From a virus: 39,717 bases of DNA. The stretch spans positions 1-39,717 of IMG/VR virus record IMGVR_UViG_3300022745_000080; one strand, written 5' to 3'. This document shows positions 7,450 through 15,340 of the stretch, piece after piece. A program made the translations under genes and the position numbers. A model generated the notes under the pieces. That model was not told the origin of the DNA. It searched no databases and saw only the letters and a program-made list of their open reading frames with translations. Each line of letters starts with the position of its first letter. The first letter of the stretch is position 1.

Positions 7450-9162
7450 TTAGACCCTTCCCGTTTCAGCCCATGCGGTGCCGTTCCAAACCAATTTTAA
7501 AATTGAATTTGAATATGAGTACCAATCACCCTTTAAATAAGGGTTATTTAATTGCATCAAAATAATGTAGTCAGTGTTATGGGTGCCATAGATCCAAAGT
7601 TCACGGCCAACAGTCAGCGCCGGGGCAATCATTGGATTTGCAATCACATTGACCTCACCGCCGTTTGATTTCACAAACCAAACTTGTCTTGCATCAGTGC
7701 CCTCAACATAAGCAATGCCGGTGCCTGCCACAATTGATTGTGGGGATGCAATCGAGCCCGTGACAACAAGGGCCCCGCCGCCCGCGCCTGAGCCCGAGCC
7801 GCCCACGACTTGCCACAAACTTGCCGCCGCATCATAAATGAAAGTAAGGGCTGAGCCGTCAGTCACCGTGAGATTTGCACCCGTGCCGGTAAGAATACGA
7901 TTTGCAGCGGTCCCGCCTGTATTGTTTTTGATAACAACAGAACCCCCGGTTGCAAACTTAACAATCAAAAAAGACCCGTTTTGTGGGGCCGCAATATTGT
8001 TGATTGAAGCAAGTGAGGCATTGGTGACTTTTAAAAATGACCTTGTTGGTGCAAGACTTTGATCAGCCCCGGTTGTGGTTGAGTCAACTTGTTGGACAAG
8101 CCTAATCATGGCTTGAAAAAGTTGATCAGCCATCCAAGTTTTCACCCCAGCAAATGCCTGAGCTGCAATTGAAATGAGCCCGGGATGAGTGTCATCAGCC
8201 GGTTGAAGGGTTATCACCTGGCCTGAAATGGTTGCACCCTTAGCATCAGGTGTCGAACCGAAAGCGCCTAGACTTGCGTCACCTGTATTGGTGCCTGACA
8301 AATTGCTTGCGCCGATTGTGCCGGTGAAAGTCTTATTGCCCGCAAAGGACTGAGTGCCGGTATTTACAACCCCTCTATGGGCTGTTGAGGCATCAATGAC
8401 ATCGGCTGTGACATCAAGGGTGCCCACTTCCATGGGGTTGCTCGGGAAGGTTGGTTTTGTCGAGACGTTGAAAACTTCCCAGAAAATAAATTTGATGTTT
8501 GTTGAACTGAGGTTGTAAGCCGTTTCAGTGCCAGCAATATTGGTGAAAAAAGATAAAGTCCAAACACCGGTCGCATAAGTCATGCGACCATAAACCCTTT
8601 GACCTGTGGTTGCATCCTCAATATAAGTCAGAGTTGAAGCATCAACCACAAAGACTCTATTTTCAGGCGGTGCGGTGACAACACCCACGTTGGTTGTTGT
8701 ACCCCCTGAAACCTTGCCAACCATTTGTGCTGACACGTCAACGCTTGTGCCACTTGCGCCGGTTTTTGTGGCCCCTTGATAAACCGCTTCAAATACATTG
8801 AAGTTTGAAAGTGCGAGGGCTGAAATCTGTTTGCCAGCACCCGCCGCACCCGAGTGATCATGACCCGAGGTCACGTTGAATTTTGCATCTAGTTTGCCAA
8901 GAGCAACTTTTTTACTGTCACCGTTGGCAATGACTTCATTTGATGAGTAAGTTTTTCTTGTGGTGTCACCAGTGCCGGTCATACCCTCGGCATCAAATAT
9001 TTCATTGATTGCTTGCTGTGAATTTGCAACAGCGGCCCCGCTGTTTGGGTCACTTACGTTGTTAAGACCAACCACACCCACCGTTGTGGTGTTGGCCGTC
9101 CTTGACATAAAGGCATTGTTGAAAGTCGTTTGATTTGCAATTTGTCCATTTGTGACGCTCAT
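7450..9162 (-). CDS. tail fibre protein
   Basis: 570 residues. Motifs common in phage fibres are present: GHDHSGAAGAGKQI near residue 100, NLSGTNTGD near 300, and GLISIAAQAFAGVKTW shortly after. The N-terminus is short and helical (likely attachment), the middle repetitive and beta-rich, and the C-terminus is an aromatic-rich receptor-binding-like domain (about residues 460-570). It lies between the distal tail gene and the signal-peptide fibre in the same unit, overlapping the former by 4 bases. Binding target unknown. Confidence 0.8.
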   Translation of the reverse strand: MSVTNGQIANQTTFNNAFMSRTANTTTVGVVGLNNVSDPNSGAAVANSQQAINEIFDAEGMTGTGDTTRKTYSSNEVIANGDSKKVALGKLDAKFNVTSGHDHSGAAGAGKQISALALSNFNVFEAVYQGATKTGASGTSVDVSAQMVGKVSGGTTTNVGVVTAPPENRVFVVDASTLTYIEDATTGQRVYGRMTYATGVWTLSFFTNIAGTETAYNLSSTNIKFIFWEVFNVSTKPTFPSNPMEVGTLDVTADVIDASTAHRGVVNTGTQSFAGNKTFTGTIGASNLSGTNTGDASLGAFGSTPDAKGATISGQVITLQPADDTHPGLISIAAQAFAGVKTWMADQLFQAMIRLVQQVDSTTTGADQSLAPTRSFLKVTNASLASINNIAAPQNGSFLIVKFATGGSVVIKNNTGGTAANRILTGTGANLTVTDGSALTFIYDAAASLWQVVGGSGSGAGGGALVVTGSIASPQSIVAGTGIAYVEGTDARQVWFVKSNGGEVNVIANPMIAPALTVGRELWIYGTHNTDYIILMQLNNPYLKGDWYSYSNSILKLVWNGTAWAETGRV

Positions 9163-9944
9163 AAACCCTCAACCACGCGAAAAATTAAATTTCCAGTGTC
9201 AAAATAAGATGGGATGCCTAAGTCGTATCGCTCTTTTAATTCAAATCCAGTCCCATCACCACTCATTGGGGTTGACTCTAAAATCACTCTTTCGAAGGTG
9301 TCAGCATCATCCCTATTTTCCATAAATTCCAATGGTGCTTTTGTGATGGCATAGTTTAAAAAATCTCTGAGATTTTGAACACCGCTTGAGTCAGTTTCAA
9401 CCACAAAGTCAGGATTTTGGGGGATATCAGTGACAAAACGGGCGTTGAATTTGATAAACTTTTCAACACCAAACTTTTGCACACTGACCCGACCGCTTGC
9501 CGATTTTGAAACCGTTGAGCTTGCGGCTTTGACAGAATTTTTTGAAGGGATGTAGTCTTGCAAGAAAAACTGGGGCTTCCACTCTAAACCACAAGGGCTT
9601 GTGCCCACAACTGTGGTGACGCCCATGTGGTCAACGCTTGCAAGACCTAAGAGTGAGTAAATACTTTGCCCGGCATGAGTGCCAGTTAAACAAAGTAAAT
9701 CAACGGCACTCGAAAAGTTTAGGGTCACAATTCTTGTGGTCCGATCAATTGAAATGGTGACATCAGCGGTGAGGGCCGCATTGATCGCTTGAGCCACAAC
9801 CTGTAAAAACTTTGTGAGCGAGTATGAGCCGGGATCAACTTGAGCGAGTTTTGCAACTGAGCTTTCAACAAAGTCCAAGTTTTGGTTGCTCACCGTGACG
9901 GTGTGCCCATAGTAAAATTTTGATCTTTTATTTAAAGCACTCAT
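9159..9944 (-). CDS. distal tail-like protein
   Basis: 261 residues, located right after the tape measure gene, where siphoviruses encode the distal tail protein. Residues 36-100 contain a small module (GSYSLTKFLQVVAQAINAAL followed by a strand-rich piece ending SLLGL) that recurs in other virion proteins, including the 335-residue protein at 13921. The C-terminal half (KFGVEKFIKFNARFV ... PLEFMENRDD) fits a beta-rich ring protein. It overlaps the tape measure stop by 4 bases (ATGA). Assignment is mainly from order; sequence support is modest. Confidence 0.62.
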   Translation of the reverse strand: MSALNKRSKFYYGHTVTVSNQNLDFVESSVAKLAQVDPGSYSLTKFLQVVAQAINAALTADVTISIDRTTRIVTLNFSSAVDLLCLTGTHAGQSIYSLLGLASVDHMGVTTVVGTSPCGLEWKPQFFLQDYIPSKNSVKAASSTVSKSASGRVSVQKFGVEKFIKFNARFVTDIPQNPDFVVETDSSGVQNLRDFLNYAITKAPLEFMENRDDADTFERVILESTPMSGDGTGFELKERYDLGIPSYFDTGNLIFRVVEGL

Positions 9945-11980
9945 GAAGTCACCGCCACAACCCCTTGTGTGTCAAAAGCTTCCCGCACAAGGTCGGTAAG
10001 CTCAAGCGCAAAGTTGCGGTCCCGTGGGATGATGTTGCCATTGACGTTGAGATTGACTTGAGTTTGTGGGGCTTGAGGCTTTTGCTCAGTCGGTAAGGAT
10101 GTGATGTCACCCGGACTTGTGGCCACACCGCCGCCAATCCCGGCTGAAACCCCGCCGCCCGTTGCGGCACTTGTGAGCGCCCCGCCCGCTGAAGCCTTCA
10201 AGAAATTTCCAAAAGTCACCAAGGCAAAACCGGCGGCGATTGCCATGCCCCCTGACAAGGTGGCAAGTGAAGTTTTCAACACCTCTGTGGCAATACCAAT
10301 TTGGATCATTTGATTTCCAATCGCTATGATGATGTCAGCGATGATGCCAACAACCCCATTTTTAAACGCTGCAAAGGCATCCTCACCCTTAGCGAGTGCC
10401 GTCCCGATGCTTGCTGCCATGCCTGAAATGCCAGCCACAAGGGCTGATTTGTAAGCATTTTGAATGGCCAAAAGGTTTTTGCCTTTTCGGATTTCACTCT
10501 CTTGCTCAATTGCTTCAATTTTTGCATTGGCATTTTGGGTCTCAATCAAGATCAGCTCATTGAGCTTTTTCTGATCAAAACCTTTTTTGGCTGAGTATTG
10601 CTCTCTCAGTGAAGCAATTTTTGTTTCAAGGTCAACTTCAAGCTGGATTTGTCTGTCAACATCGAGCTCATCGAGAGCTCGGTTTTTTGCTTGCTCATCG
10701 GTGAGTTTTTGAGCCGCTGTGAGCCTAATTTGCAAGGCCTCATCCTCACCCTTTGAAATGGCGGCATTGATTTCAGCATAGTTTTTTGCAAGCTCTTCAG
10801 CATTGAAACGCAAGAGAGGGTTTTCTCTTTTGCTCATTTCATCCATTTTGGCTCTTACAGCTTCGGGGATGAAGCCAGCCCGTGCCTGTGCCCGGCGGTC
10901 ATCATCAGTTTGAGCTGAGGCAATATCTTTTAGGTTTTGCAACTTTGCTTGCAAAAACCCAAGCTCACGTTTGTTGCTCTCAACTTCATCCCAATTGTTC
11001 AAGTTGGGTTTTGCAATTGCCCCTTTTAAATATTCGATGTTTCTTGTGAGCTTTTCAATTGTGGCATTTCGCTTTTCATTTTCATCATGGCCAAAAGCCG
11101 CCACAAAATCAGTTGTAAAACGCTTCAAGTGCTCCGTTGTATTTGTGGCCAGTGAGGTGAGTGCCGGTGCAATCAACTGATAAACGGCGGTGTAAATGGC
11201 TTCCCCGGCCTCTTTTGAAGCCACCCCAAGGCGAGTAAATGCCGGGGTTACCTCTTTAACTGTTGAAACCCCTTTAAATGCTTCATTCCCCTTGGCCATG
11301 ACCGCATTGAGCCTGACCTGTTGAAGTTCGGCTTCGGTCAACTTATCGGGTAAAACTCCGATTGAAGCGGCATAGTCTTTGACCGCCTTTTGCATATCGA
11401 CAAAGATATTTACACTTCTTAAACCCCTTGCTGACCCCGTTTCAATGGCTCTCACCATTGAGTTAAAGTTGTCAGTCATCGCTTGGCCATTGATCAAGGA
11501 CGCTTTTCTTGCAAGGTCTAAAAGTTCGGGAAGCTTGTTTGCTTGGTCACCTAATTCAACCAATGCTGAATTTGCCGCTTTGAGAGCATCCTCGTTTGTG
11601 ATGAGCCCTTTGCCAGCGGCAACAAACGCATCTTTTAAATTGCTACCGACACCAAGAGCGCGAGTTGATAAAATGTCAAATTGATAATTTACTTGCTTTA
11701 TGTTTTCAGCGTGTTTGGCAATATCTAAAAAGCCATTCACAACAGCAAGTGTGGCATCTTTGACTTTGCCCAATAAATCCAAAGTTTGATTTATCATAAT
11801 TGAGACAAAACCAAACCCAGTCAGAGACTCGGCAAACCCGCCATTTTCTGATTTTGGGCTTAAAGCATCACCAATTTTTGCGCCTGATTTGGCGGCCTCT
11901 TTTTCAAGATTGTCAAATGAGCTTTTGACCGTGCCTTTATCAATCTCAAACTCGGTCACTAACTTTGGGTTATCTGACAT
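9941..11980 (-). CDS. tape measure protein
   Basis: 679 residues, mostly helical. The N-terminal half has long amphipathic helices (residues 1-290), then a coiled-coil Lys/Glu/Gln-rich middle (290-500), then several hydrophobic segments near residues 510-600 (SGMAASIGTALAKG ... VVGIIADIIIAIG ... GMAIAAGFALVTFG) and a Gly-rich tail, the usual pattern of tape measures that set tail length and insert in the host envelope. It directly follows the frameshifted chaperone genes, as in lambda-like siphoviruses. At about 0.15 nm per residue the tail would be roughly 100 nm long. A GGTG-type ribosome site precedes the ATG. Confidence 0.9.
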   Translation of the reverse strand: MSDNPKLVTEFEIDKGTVKSSFDNLEKEAAKSGAKIGDALSPKSENGGFAESLTGFGFVSIMINQTLDLLGKVKDATLAVVNGFLDIAKHAENIKQVNYQFDILSTRALGVGSNLKDAFVAAGKGLITNEDALKAANSALVELGDQANKLPELLDLARKASLINGQAMTDNFNSMVRAIETGSARGLRSVNIFVDMQKAVKDYAASIGVLPDKLTEAELQQVRLNAVMAKGNEAFKGVSTVKEVTPAFTRLGVASKEAGEAIYTAVYQLIAPALTSLATNTTEHLKRFTTDFVAAFGHDENEKRNATIEKLTRNIEYLKGAIAKPNLNNWDEVESNKRELGFLQAKLQNLKDIASAQTDDDRRAQARAGFIPEAVRAKMDEMSKRENPLLRFNAEELAKNYAEINAAISKGEDEALQIRLTAAQKLTDEQAKNRALDELDVDRQIQLEVDLETKIASLREQYSAKKGFDQKKLNELILIETQNANAKIEAIEQESEIRKGKNLLAIQNAYKSALVAGISGMAASIGTALAKGEDAFAAFKNGVVGIIADIIIAIGNQMIQIGIATEVLKTSLATLSGGMAIAAGFALVTFGNFLKASAGGALTSAATGGGVSAGIGGGVATSPGDITSLPTEQKPQAPQTQVNLNVNGNIIPRDRNFALELTDLVREAFDTQGVVAVTS

Positions 11981-11984
11981 CTTG

Positions 11985-12532
11985 TCACCTGTTTGCTAAG
12001 AGCCCCTGTAAGTCCGTGAGGCTTAGTTTTTTTGCTTTCATTGCATCAGGGTAAGCCGTTTGCATAAGGTCCCGGTGCAACCTCTCTCTGTCATTTTTTT
12101 CCATGTTGTTAAAATTTGCAACTTTAATTGCTTTAAGCATTTCTTGGGCTTCGATTGTGGTGATGTCATCCCACATGGCTGAGAATACAGTGACCGGCAA
12201 AGCCTCGACTTCACTCGGGGTCATCCGATAAAAAAAGCAAAATTTTGAGATCTTTAAACTCTCGCTATTTACTTTTTTTTCGAGCCATTTACAACGGCCC
12301 AAAGGTCCAACAGATTGCTGACAGTGAAGTGTTCTTCCTGAATTTGCAAGGGCAACCCAAGCTCAACCAAAAAACCTTGCACCTTTTCAACCGCCACAGA
12401 GGGGTCAGCGTCCCGCAGCTCATTGGAAAATCTTTTAGACTCTCCAACTGAGGGGACTGATACCTCGAAAGCCCCAACGTCTGGGACTTTCACATTGATA
12501 ACCTCTTTTATGATTGAAAAATCATTAGTCAT
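11985..12532 (-). CDS. tail assembly chaperone, -1 frameshift product (gpGT-like)
   Basis: The 87-codon gpG-like frame ends at 12269, and the second frame continues to 11985 with 95 more residues (VNSESLKISKF ... LLANR). The two frames join by a -1 shift at the A AAA AAG heptamer at 12272-12278, giving a fusion of about 182 residues. The second frame has no convincing start of its own: its first ATG at 12302 lacks a ribosome site and lies within the gpG frame. Position directly before the tape measure matches lambda G/GT, where the fusion loads the tape measure for tail tube assembly and is absent from the virion. Confidence 0.85.
12269..12532 (-). CDS. tail assembly chaperone (gpG-like), short product
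   Basis: 87 residues, acidic, soluble and helical, between the tail tube and tape measure genes. In siphoviruses the unshifted product of this position coats the tape measure during tail assembly in a fixed ratio with the frameshifted form. The frame ends in Gly-Ser-Lys-Lys-Lys-stop right over the slippery A-run. AAAGGG lies 7 bases before the ATG. Sequence similarity to known gpG is not obvious to me, so the call rests on order, size and the frameshift arrangement. Confidence 0.85.
   Translation of the reverse strand: MTNDFSIIKEVINVKVPDVGAFEVSVPSVGESKRFSNELRDADPSVAVEKVQGFLVELGLPLQIQEEHFTVSNLLDLWAVVNGSKKK
12272..12278 (-). promoter_or_regulatory. programmed -1 ribosomal frameshift site A AAA AAG
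   Basis: On the minus strand the zero-frame codons are TCG AAA AAA AAG TAA. The heptamer A AAA AAG (the E. coli dnaX type) lets both tRNAs slip back one base to AAA AAA, entering the downstream open frame one codon before the stop. The A-run is 8 bases (12273-12280). Downstream there is only a weak GAGA/TCTC stem, and no strong upstream Shine-Dalgarno stimulator is seen, so efficiency is unknown. Confidence 0.85.
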
Positions 12533-12555
12533 AGTCTGACCCTTTCAACGCTCAA

Positions 12556-13482
12556 TTAAATTGCAAGACCGGCCTGGGTGCCGTCACCAACACAGAAAAA
12601 TTGAATTTGCTTTTGCTTAGTTTCATCAGCAAACACTTTAAATTTTAAAGGTAAGAGGGCAATGTTTTCACCGGAAAAAGTAAGAGCATCAAAAACGCCC
12701 CGTGCTTTCCAAATAGTGATGTCCTCGCTTCGATCACCGTCAGCTTTTTGGACTGGGTGAAGTCTGAGTTGTGTGTTTGGCAACTGAGTGCCAACCGCTT
12801 GAGGGCCATAACCAAAAACCTCAGTTGCACCCGCGCCAACTGGCACAAATGGAAGCTGGCCAGCCGCCGCAAAAGCCCGCTTTAGGGTTGCTTTATCACT
12901 CTCTTTGAAAGTGAGTTTGGCTTCAATGGGTTTATAACCTTTTACAAGAGTGCCCCGCACTGTGGTGCCAGACTCATGCGCTGTGATATCAACCTCTTCA
13001 GGTGATAAGCCGCTGATTTCGATGTCCCCATCAATCGCACCGGCTTCAATTTCAAGTGATCCCGCCACAGTGATGGCAAAGTTGAAATTGGTGCCAGCCG
13101 CAAGGCTTGGGTCTTTTGCTGGGTTTGCAAAACCATTCACAGTATTTGTAAGAATGACATCAGGGCCACTCACTGTGGCGTCAAAGCCAACAATTGCAGT
13201 CAATACCGCTTGCAAGGCTGATGCAACCGCAGAGCCATCAGCGCCCTCAGTGATTGTGACTTTGTGGCCTGTCCAACCGCCCGCCGGTGCTGGGTCAACG
13301 CTTGCACCGGTATCAAACCAAGCATAATGCTTTGCACCCGCTGGGTCTTGAAAAGTGAAATATTTTGCGCTCAATGAATTTGCAAGACTTGAGCCTCGGC
13401 AAGTGATTTTTTGCACTTGAGCGCGGTCAACACCGACAAAAGCGAGCATTGGTTTGATTGCAATGTTGGCAATATTTGACAT
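12556..13482 (-). CDS. major tail tube protein
   Basis: 308 residues, immediately upstream of the chaperone genes, the standard place of the tail tube subunit. Core segments (IDGDIEISGLSPEEVDITAH, GTTVRGTLVKGYKPIEAKLT, and a C-terminal DITIWKARGVFDALTFSGEN) fit the tube-forming beta-sandwich. Residues 25-130 hold an insertion (YFTFQDPAGAKHYAWFDTG ... GWTGHKVTI) that recurs in varied phage virion proteins and may project from the tube. A strong GAGGGG site precedes the ATG. Confidence 0.82.
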   Translation of the reverse strand: MSNIANIAIKPMLAFVGVDRAQVQKITCRGSSLANSLSAKYFTFQDPAGAKHYAWFDTGASVDPAPAGGWTGHKVTITEGADGSAVASALQAVLTAIVGFDATVSGPDVILTNTVNGFANPAKDPSLAAGTNFNFAITVAGSLEIEAGAIDGDIEISGLSPEEVDITAHESGTTVRGTLVKGYKPIEAKLTFKESDKATLKRAFAAAGQLPFVPVGAGATEVFGYGPQAVGTQLPNTQLRLHPVQKADGDRSEDITIWKARGVFDALTFSGENIALLPLKFKVFADETKQKQIQFFCVGDGTQAGLAI

Positions 13483-13486
13483 AAAT

Positions 13487-13924
13487 TTAAACCCCTCTTG
13501 GTATTGTTAAAACTAATTGAACCTCAAAAACCATTCTCAACTCAACGTCATTGTCATCACTGGGCGAGTAAGGTGCCGGGGTGAAGCTCTTAAGCATGAC
13601 GTTTTTAATACTCGGTTGAGTCAACCTGTTTGTGGCTTTCAAGACCTCTTCAAGAACAGCCTGACCTTTTGCAATTGTCCAGTCAACAGCTTTTAAGGGG
13701 TCTTTGGCCCCCTTAGCAAACAGCTTTATGGTAACCTCACCGCTTGCGTCCAAACAGTCCTGATTTTGCTTTATTTGATTGAAACCGCTGATTTCAATGT
13801 GGAAAGCGCCTTGAAGTATAGTTGAGGGGATGTTGTCGGTATTGAGCCCAGTTGTCCACTCAGTAAGGCCCCCAACAGTCCTGATGCGGTCCCGAAAATA
13901 TGGTCTTAAGTGGGTGAAACTCAA
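13487..13924 (-). CDS. tail terminator / tail completion protein
   Basis: 145 residues if it starts at TTG 13924, which overlaps the upstream stop as TTGA and has GAGG 5 bases ahead; a TTG at 13948 would add 8 residues. The pattern (LRPYFRDRIRTVGGL near the N-terminus, then a beta-rich core IEISGFNQIKQNQDCLDA and a last helix and strand) matches gpU-like terminators that cap the tail tube and join it to the head. It sits directly before the tail tube gene, as expected. Confidence 0.68.
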   Translation of the reverse strand: MSFTHLRPYFRDRIRTVGGLTEWTTGLNTDNIPSTILQGAFHIEISGFNQIKQNQDCLDASGEVTIKLFAKGAKDPLKAVDWTIAKGQAVLEEVLKATNRLTQPSIKNVMLKSFTPAPYSPSDDNDVELRMVFEVQLVLTIPRGV

Positions 13925-14928
13925 CGCATCCTCACTGACCCGGACCAAGTTGTGACCCGCTCTTCGGGCTCAGCTTTGCCGTTGTTGTTGAAATCAATCA
14001 CAAGGACCGCCTGATTTCTCGCTGAAATCATCAGGGCCTCATAGTATTTTGATTTATCTTTTAAAACATCATCCTTTGAATTTTGAAAACTGATAAATAA
14101 ATGGTGCAAGGTCATGTAAACTGACCACAGTCTTACGTCCTCGAGGTCCAACAGTTGAAACTTGTTTATCCTTTTCCCCATGTTGGACAGGTACCCATTT
14201 TGATCAATGAATTGCATGATTTTTTCTTGTGAGCGCCTATGAGCATCAATAAAAGAGTTGCGCCCGACTGAAACCCAATCAAGGATTTGTGGCTCATGCA
14301 CCACAAGGTCAGCGTCACTTGAAAAGAGCGCGTCCCCCTCAGGCGAGAAAACCTTTTGCGTGAAAACTTGGCCCACAGGGGTGCCGTTGTCTAAGGTGAG
14401 GGTGACATTTCTTGGCAATGCATCAATGGTTGAACCTTGAAAGCTTGTATCAGTCAGCTCAGCCGAAAAATTGAACCCAATAAAAGGCAAAAGACTTGCA
14501 TCAAGATCAGAGGATTTGAGAGTCACTCGCTCACTTGCGGTGAGCAAATACTCGTTTTTAAGGCTGAGGGCCAAGGCCCAAACAACTGAGCTTGCAAGGT
14601 TGAGCTGAGTTAAGATTTCGAGCTGAAGAGCTGGAAGCGTGTAAGTGCCAACAGTGATTGTGGCGGTGTAAGTCACCCCATTTGAAACAAATTTGATTTT
14701 ATTTTTTAAGGCATCAACGTCAATTTTGAAACCTTCCCAAACCCAGTCCAAAAACCAATTTGCTGGGTCAGCGTCAAAGATTGAAACGGCTGAGCCATCA
14801 TCCCCGGGCTTTATTGTGATCGCCGTGAGAGCTGTATCCCCTTTTGTGATAAATGATTTTGAAGCGTCAAACCTGGTTTGATCTTGGCTTTGAACTTTAC
14901 CTTCGAATTTTAAAACTGGATTGAGCAT
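13921..14928 (-). CDS. virion protein, neck or head-tail region
   Basis: 335 residues, family not recognised. Residues 95-155 contain a module (TVGTYTLPALQLEILTQLN then a strand pair and SLLPFIGF) similar to one in the distal tail protein. Residues 225-310 are strongly helical (RRSQEKIMQFIDQNGYL ... LWSVYMTLHHLFISF), like gp6-type head-tail connector helices. It lies between fibre-like genes and the tail terminator. The mix of a beta-rich first half and a helical connector-like second half is unusual and may mark a fused neck protein. Confidence 0.55.
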   Translation of the reverse strand: MLNPVLKFEGKVQSQDQTRFDASKSFITKGDTALTAITIKPGDDGSAVSIFDADPANWFLDWVWEGFKIDVDALKNKIKFVSNGVTYTATITVGTYTLPALQLEILTQLNLASSVVWALALSLKNEYLLTASERVTLKSSDLDASLLPFIGFNFSAELTDTSFQGSTIDALPRNVTLTLDNGTPVGQVFTQKVFSPEGDALFSSDADLVVHEPQILDWVSVGRNSFIDAHRRSQEKIMQFIDQNGYLSNMGKRINKFQLLDLEDVRLWSVYMTLHHLFISFQNSKDDVLKDKSKYYEALMISARNQAVLVIDFNNNGKAEPEERVTTWSGSVRMR

Positions 14929-14937
14929 AAAACCTCT

Positions 14938-15339
14938 TTAAATGTAAGACAAGATTGTGACCCGCCAATTGTCAAGCATAGCCTGAGTCACAAACCCGCT
15001 TGGCCTTTTCATTTGCAATCTGTGGAGTGCTGTTGGAAAAAGCCCCTCTCTAATTCTGATGATGACATCCTCATAGTCATCAACCATTTGATCAGACTGA
15101 GCCGTTGAAATCCCCGCCACAGTGTTGGCGGCATATAGTGACCTTAAAAGTGCTGGGGCTTTCAATTGATAACCCTCAATCCTTTGCTCAACAAGAGCTT
15201 GGATGTTTGGCGGTGGCTCGGCTTCAGTGATTTGACTGATGGGATAGGCTACGCCACAAGCATTGACAAAAGCTTGGGCTTCACTTTCAGTTGCAAACTC
15301 AACAATCAATGTGGGCGTTGTGACTCTATACTTTATCAT
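14938..15339 (-). CDS. hypothetical protein
   Basis: 133 residues. It begins with a small alpha-beta unit (YRVTTPTLIVEFATESEAQAF) and continues as helices with a DDYEDVIIRIREGL segment. No family is recognised. It is translated between a fibre-like gene (2-base gap) and the neck protein, with a GGTGAG-type site before the ATG. A chaperone for fibre attachment would suit the place and size, but there is no direct evidence. Confidence 0.5.
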   Translation of the reverse strand: MIKYRVTTPTLIVEFATESEAQAFVNACGVAYPISQITEAEPPPNIQALVEQRIEGYQLKAPALLRSLYAANTVAGISTAQSDQMVDDYEDVIIRIREGLFPTALHRLQMKRPSGFVTQAMLDNWRVTILSYI

Positions 15340-15340
15340 T

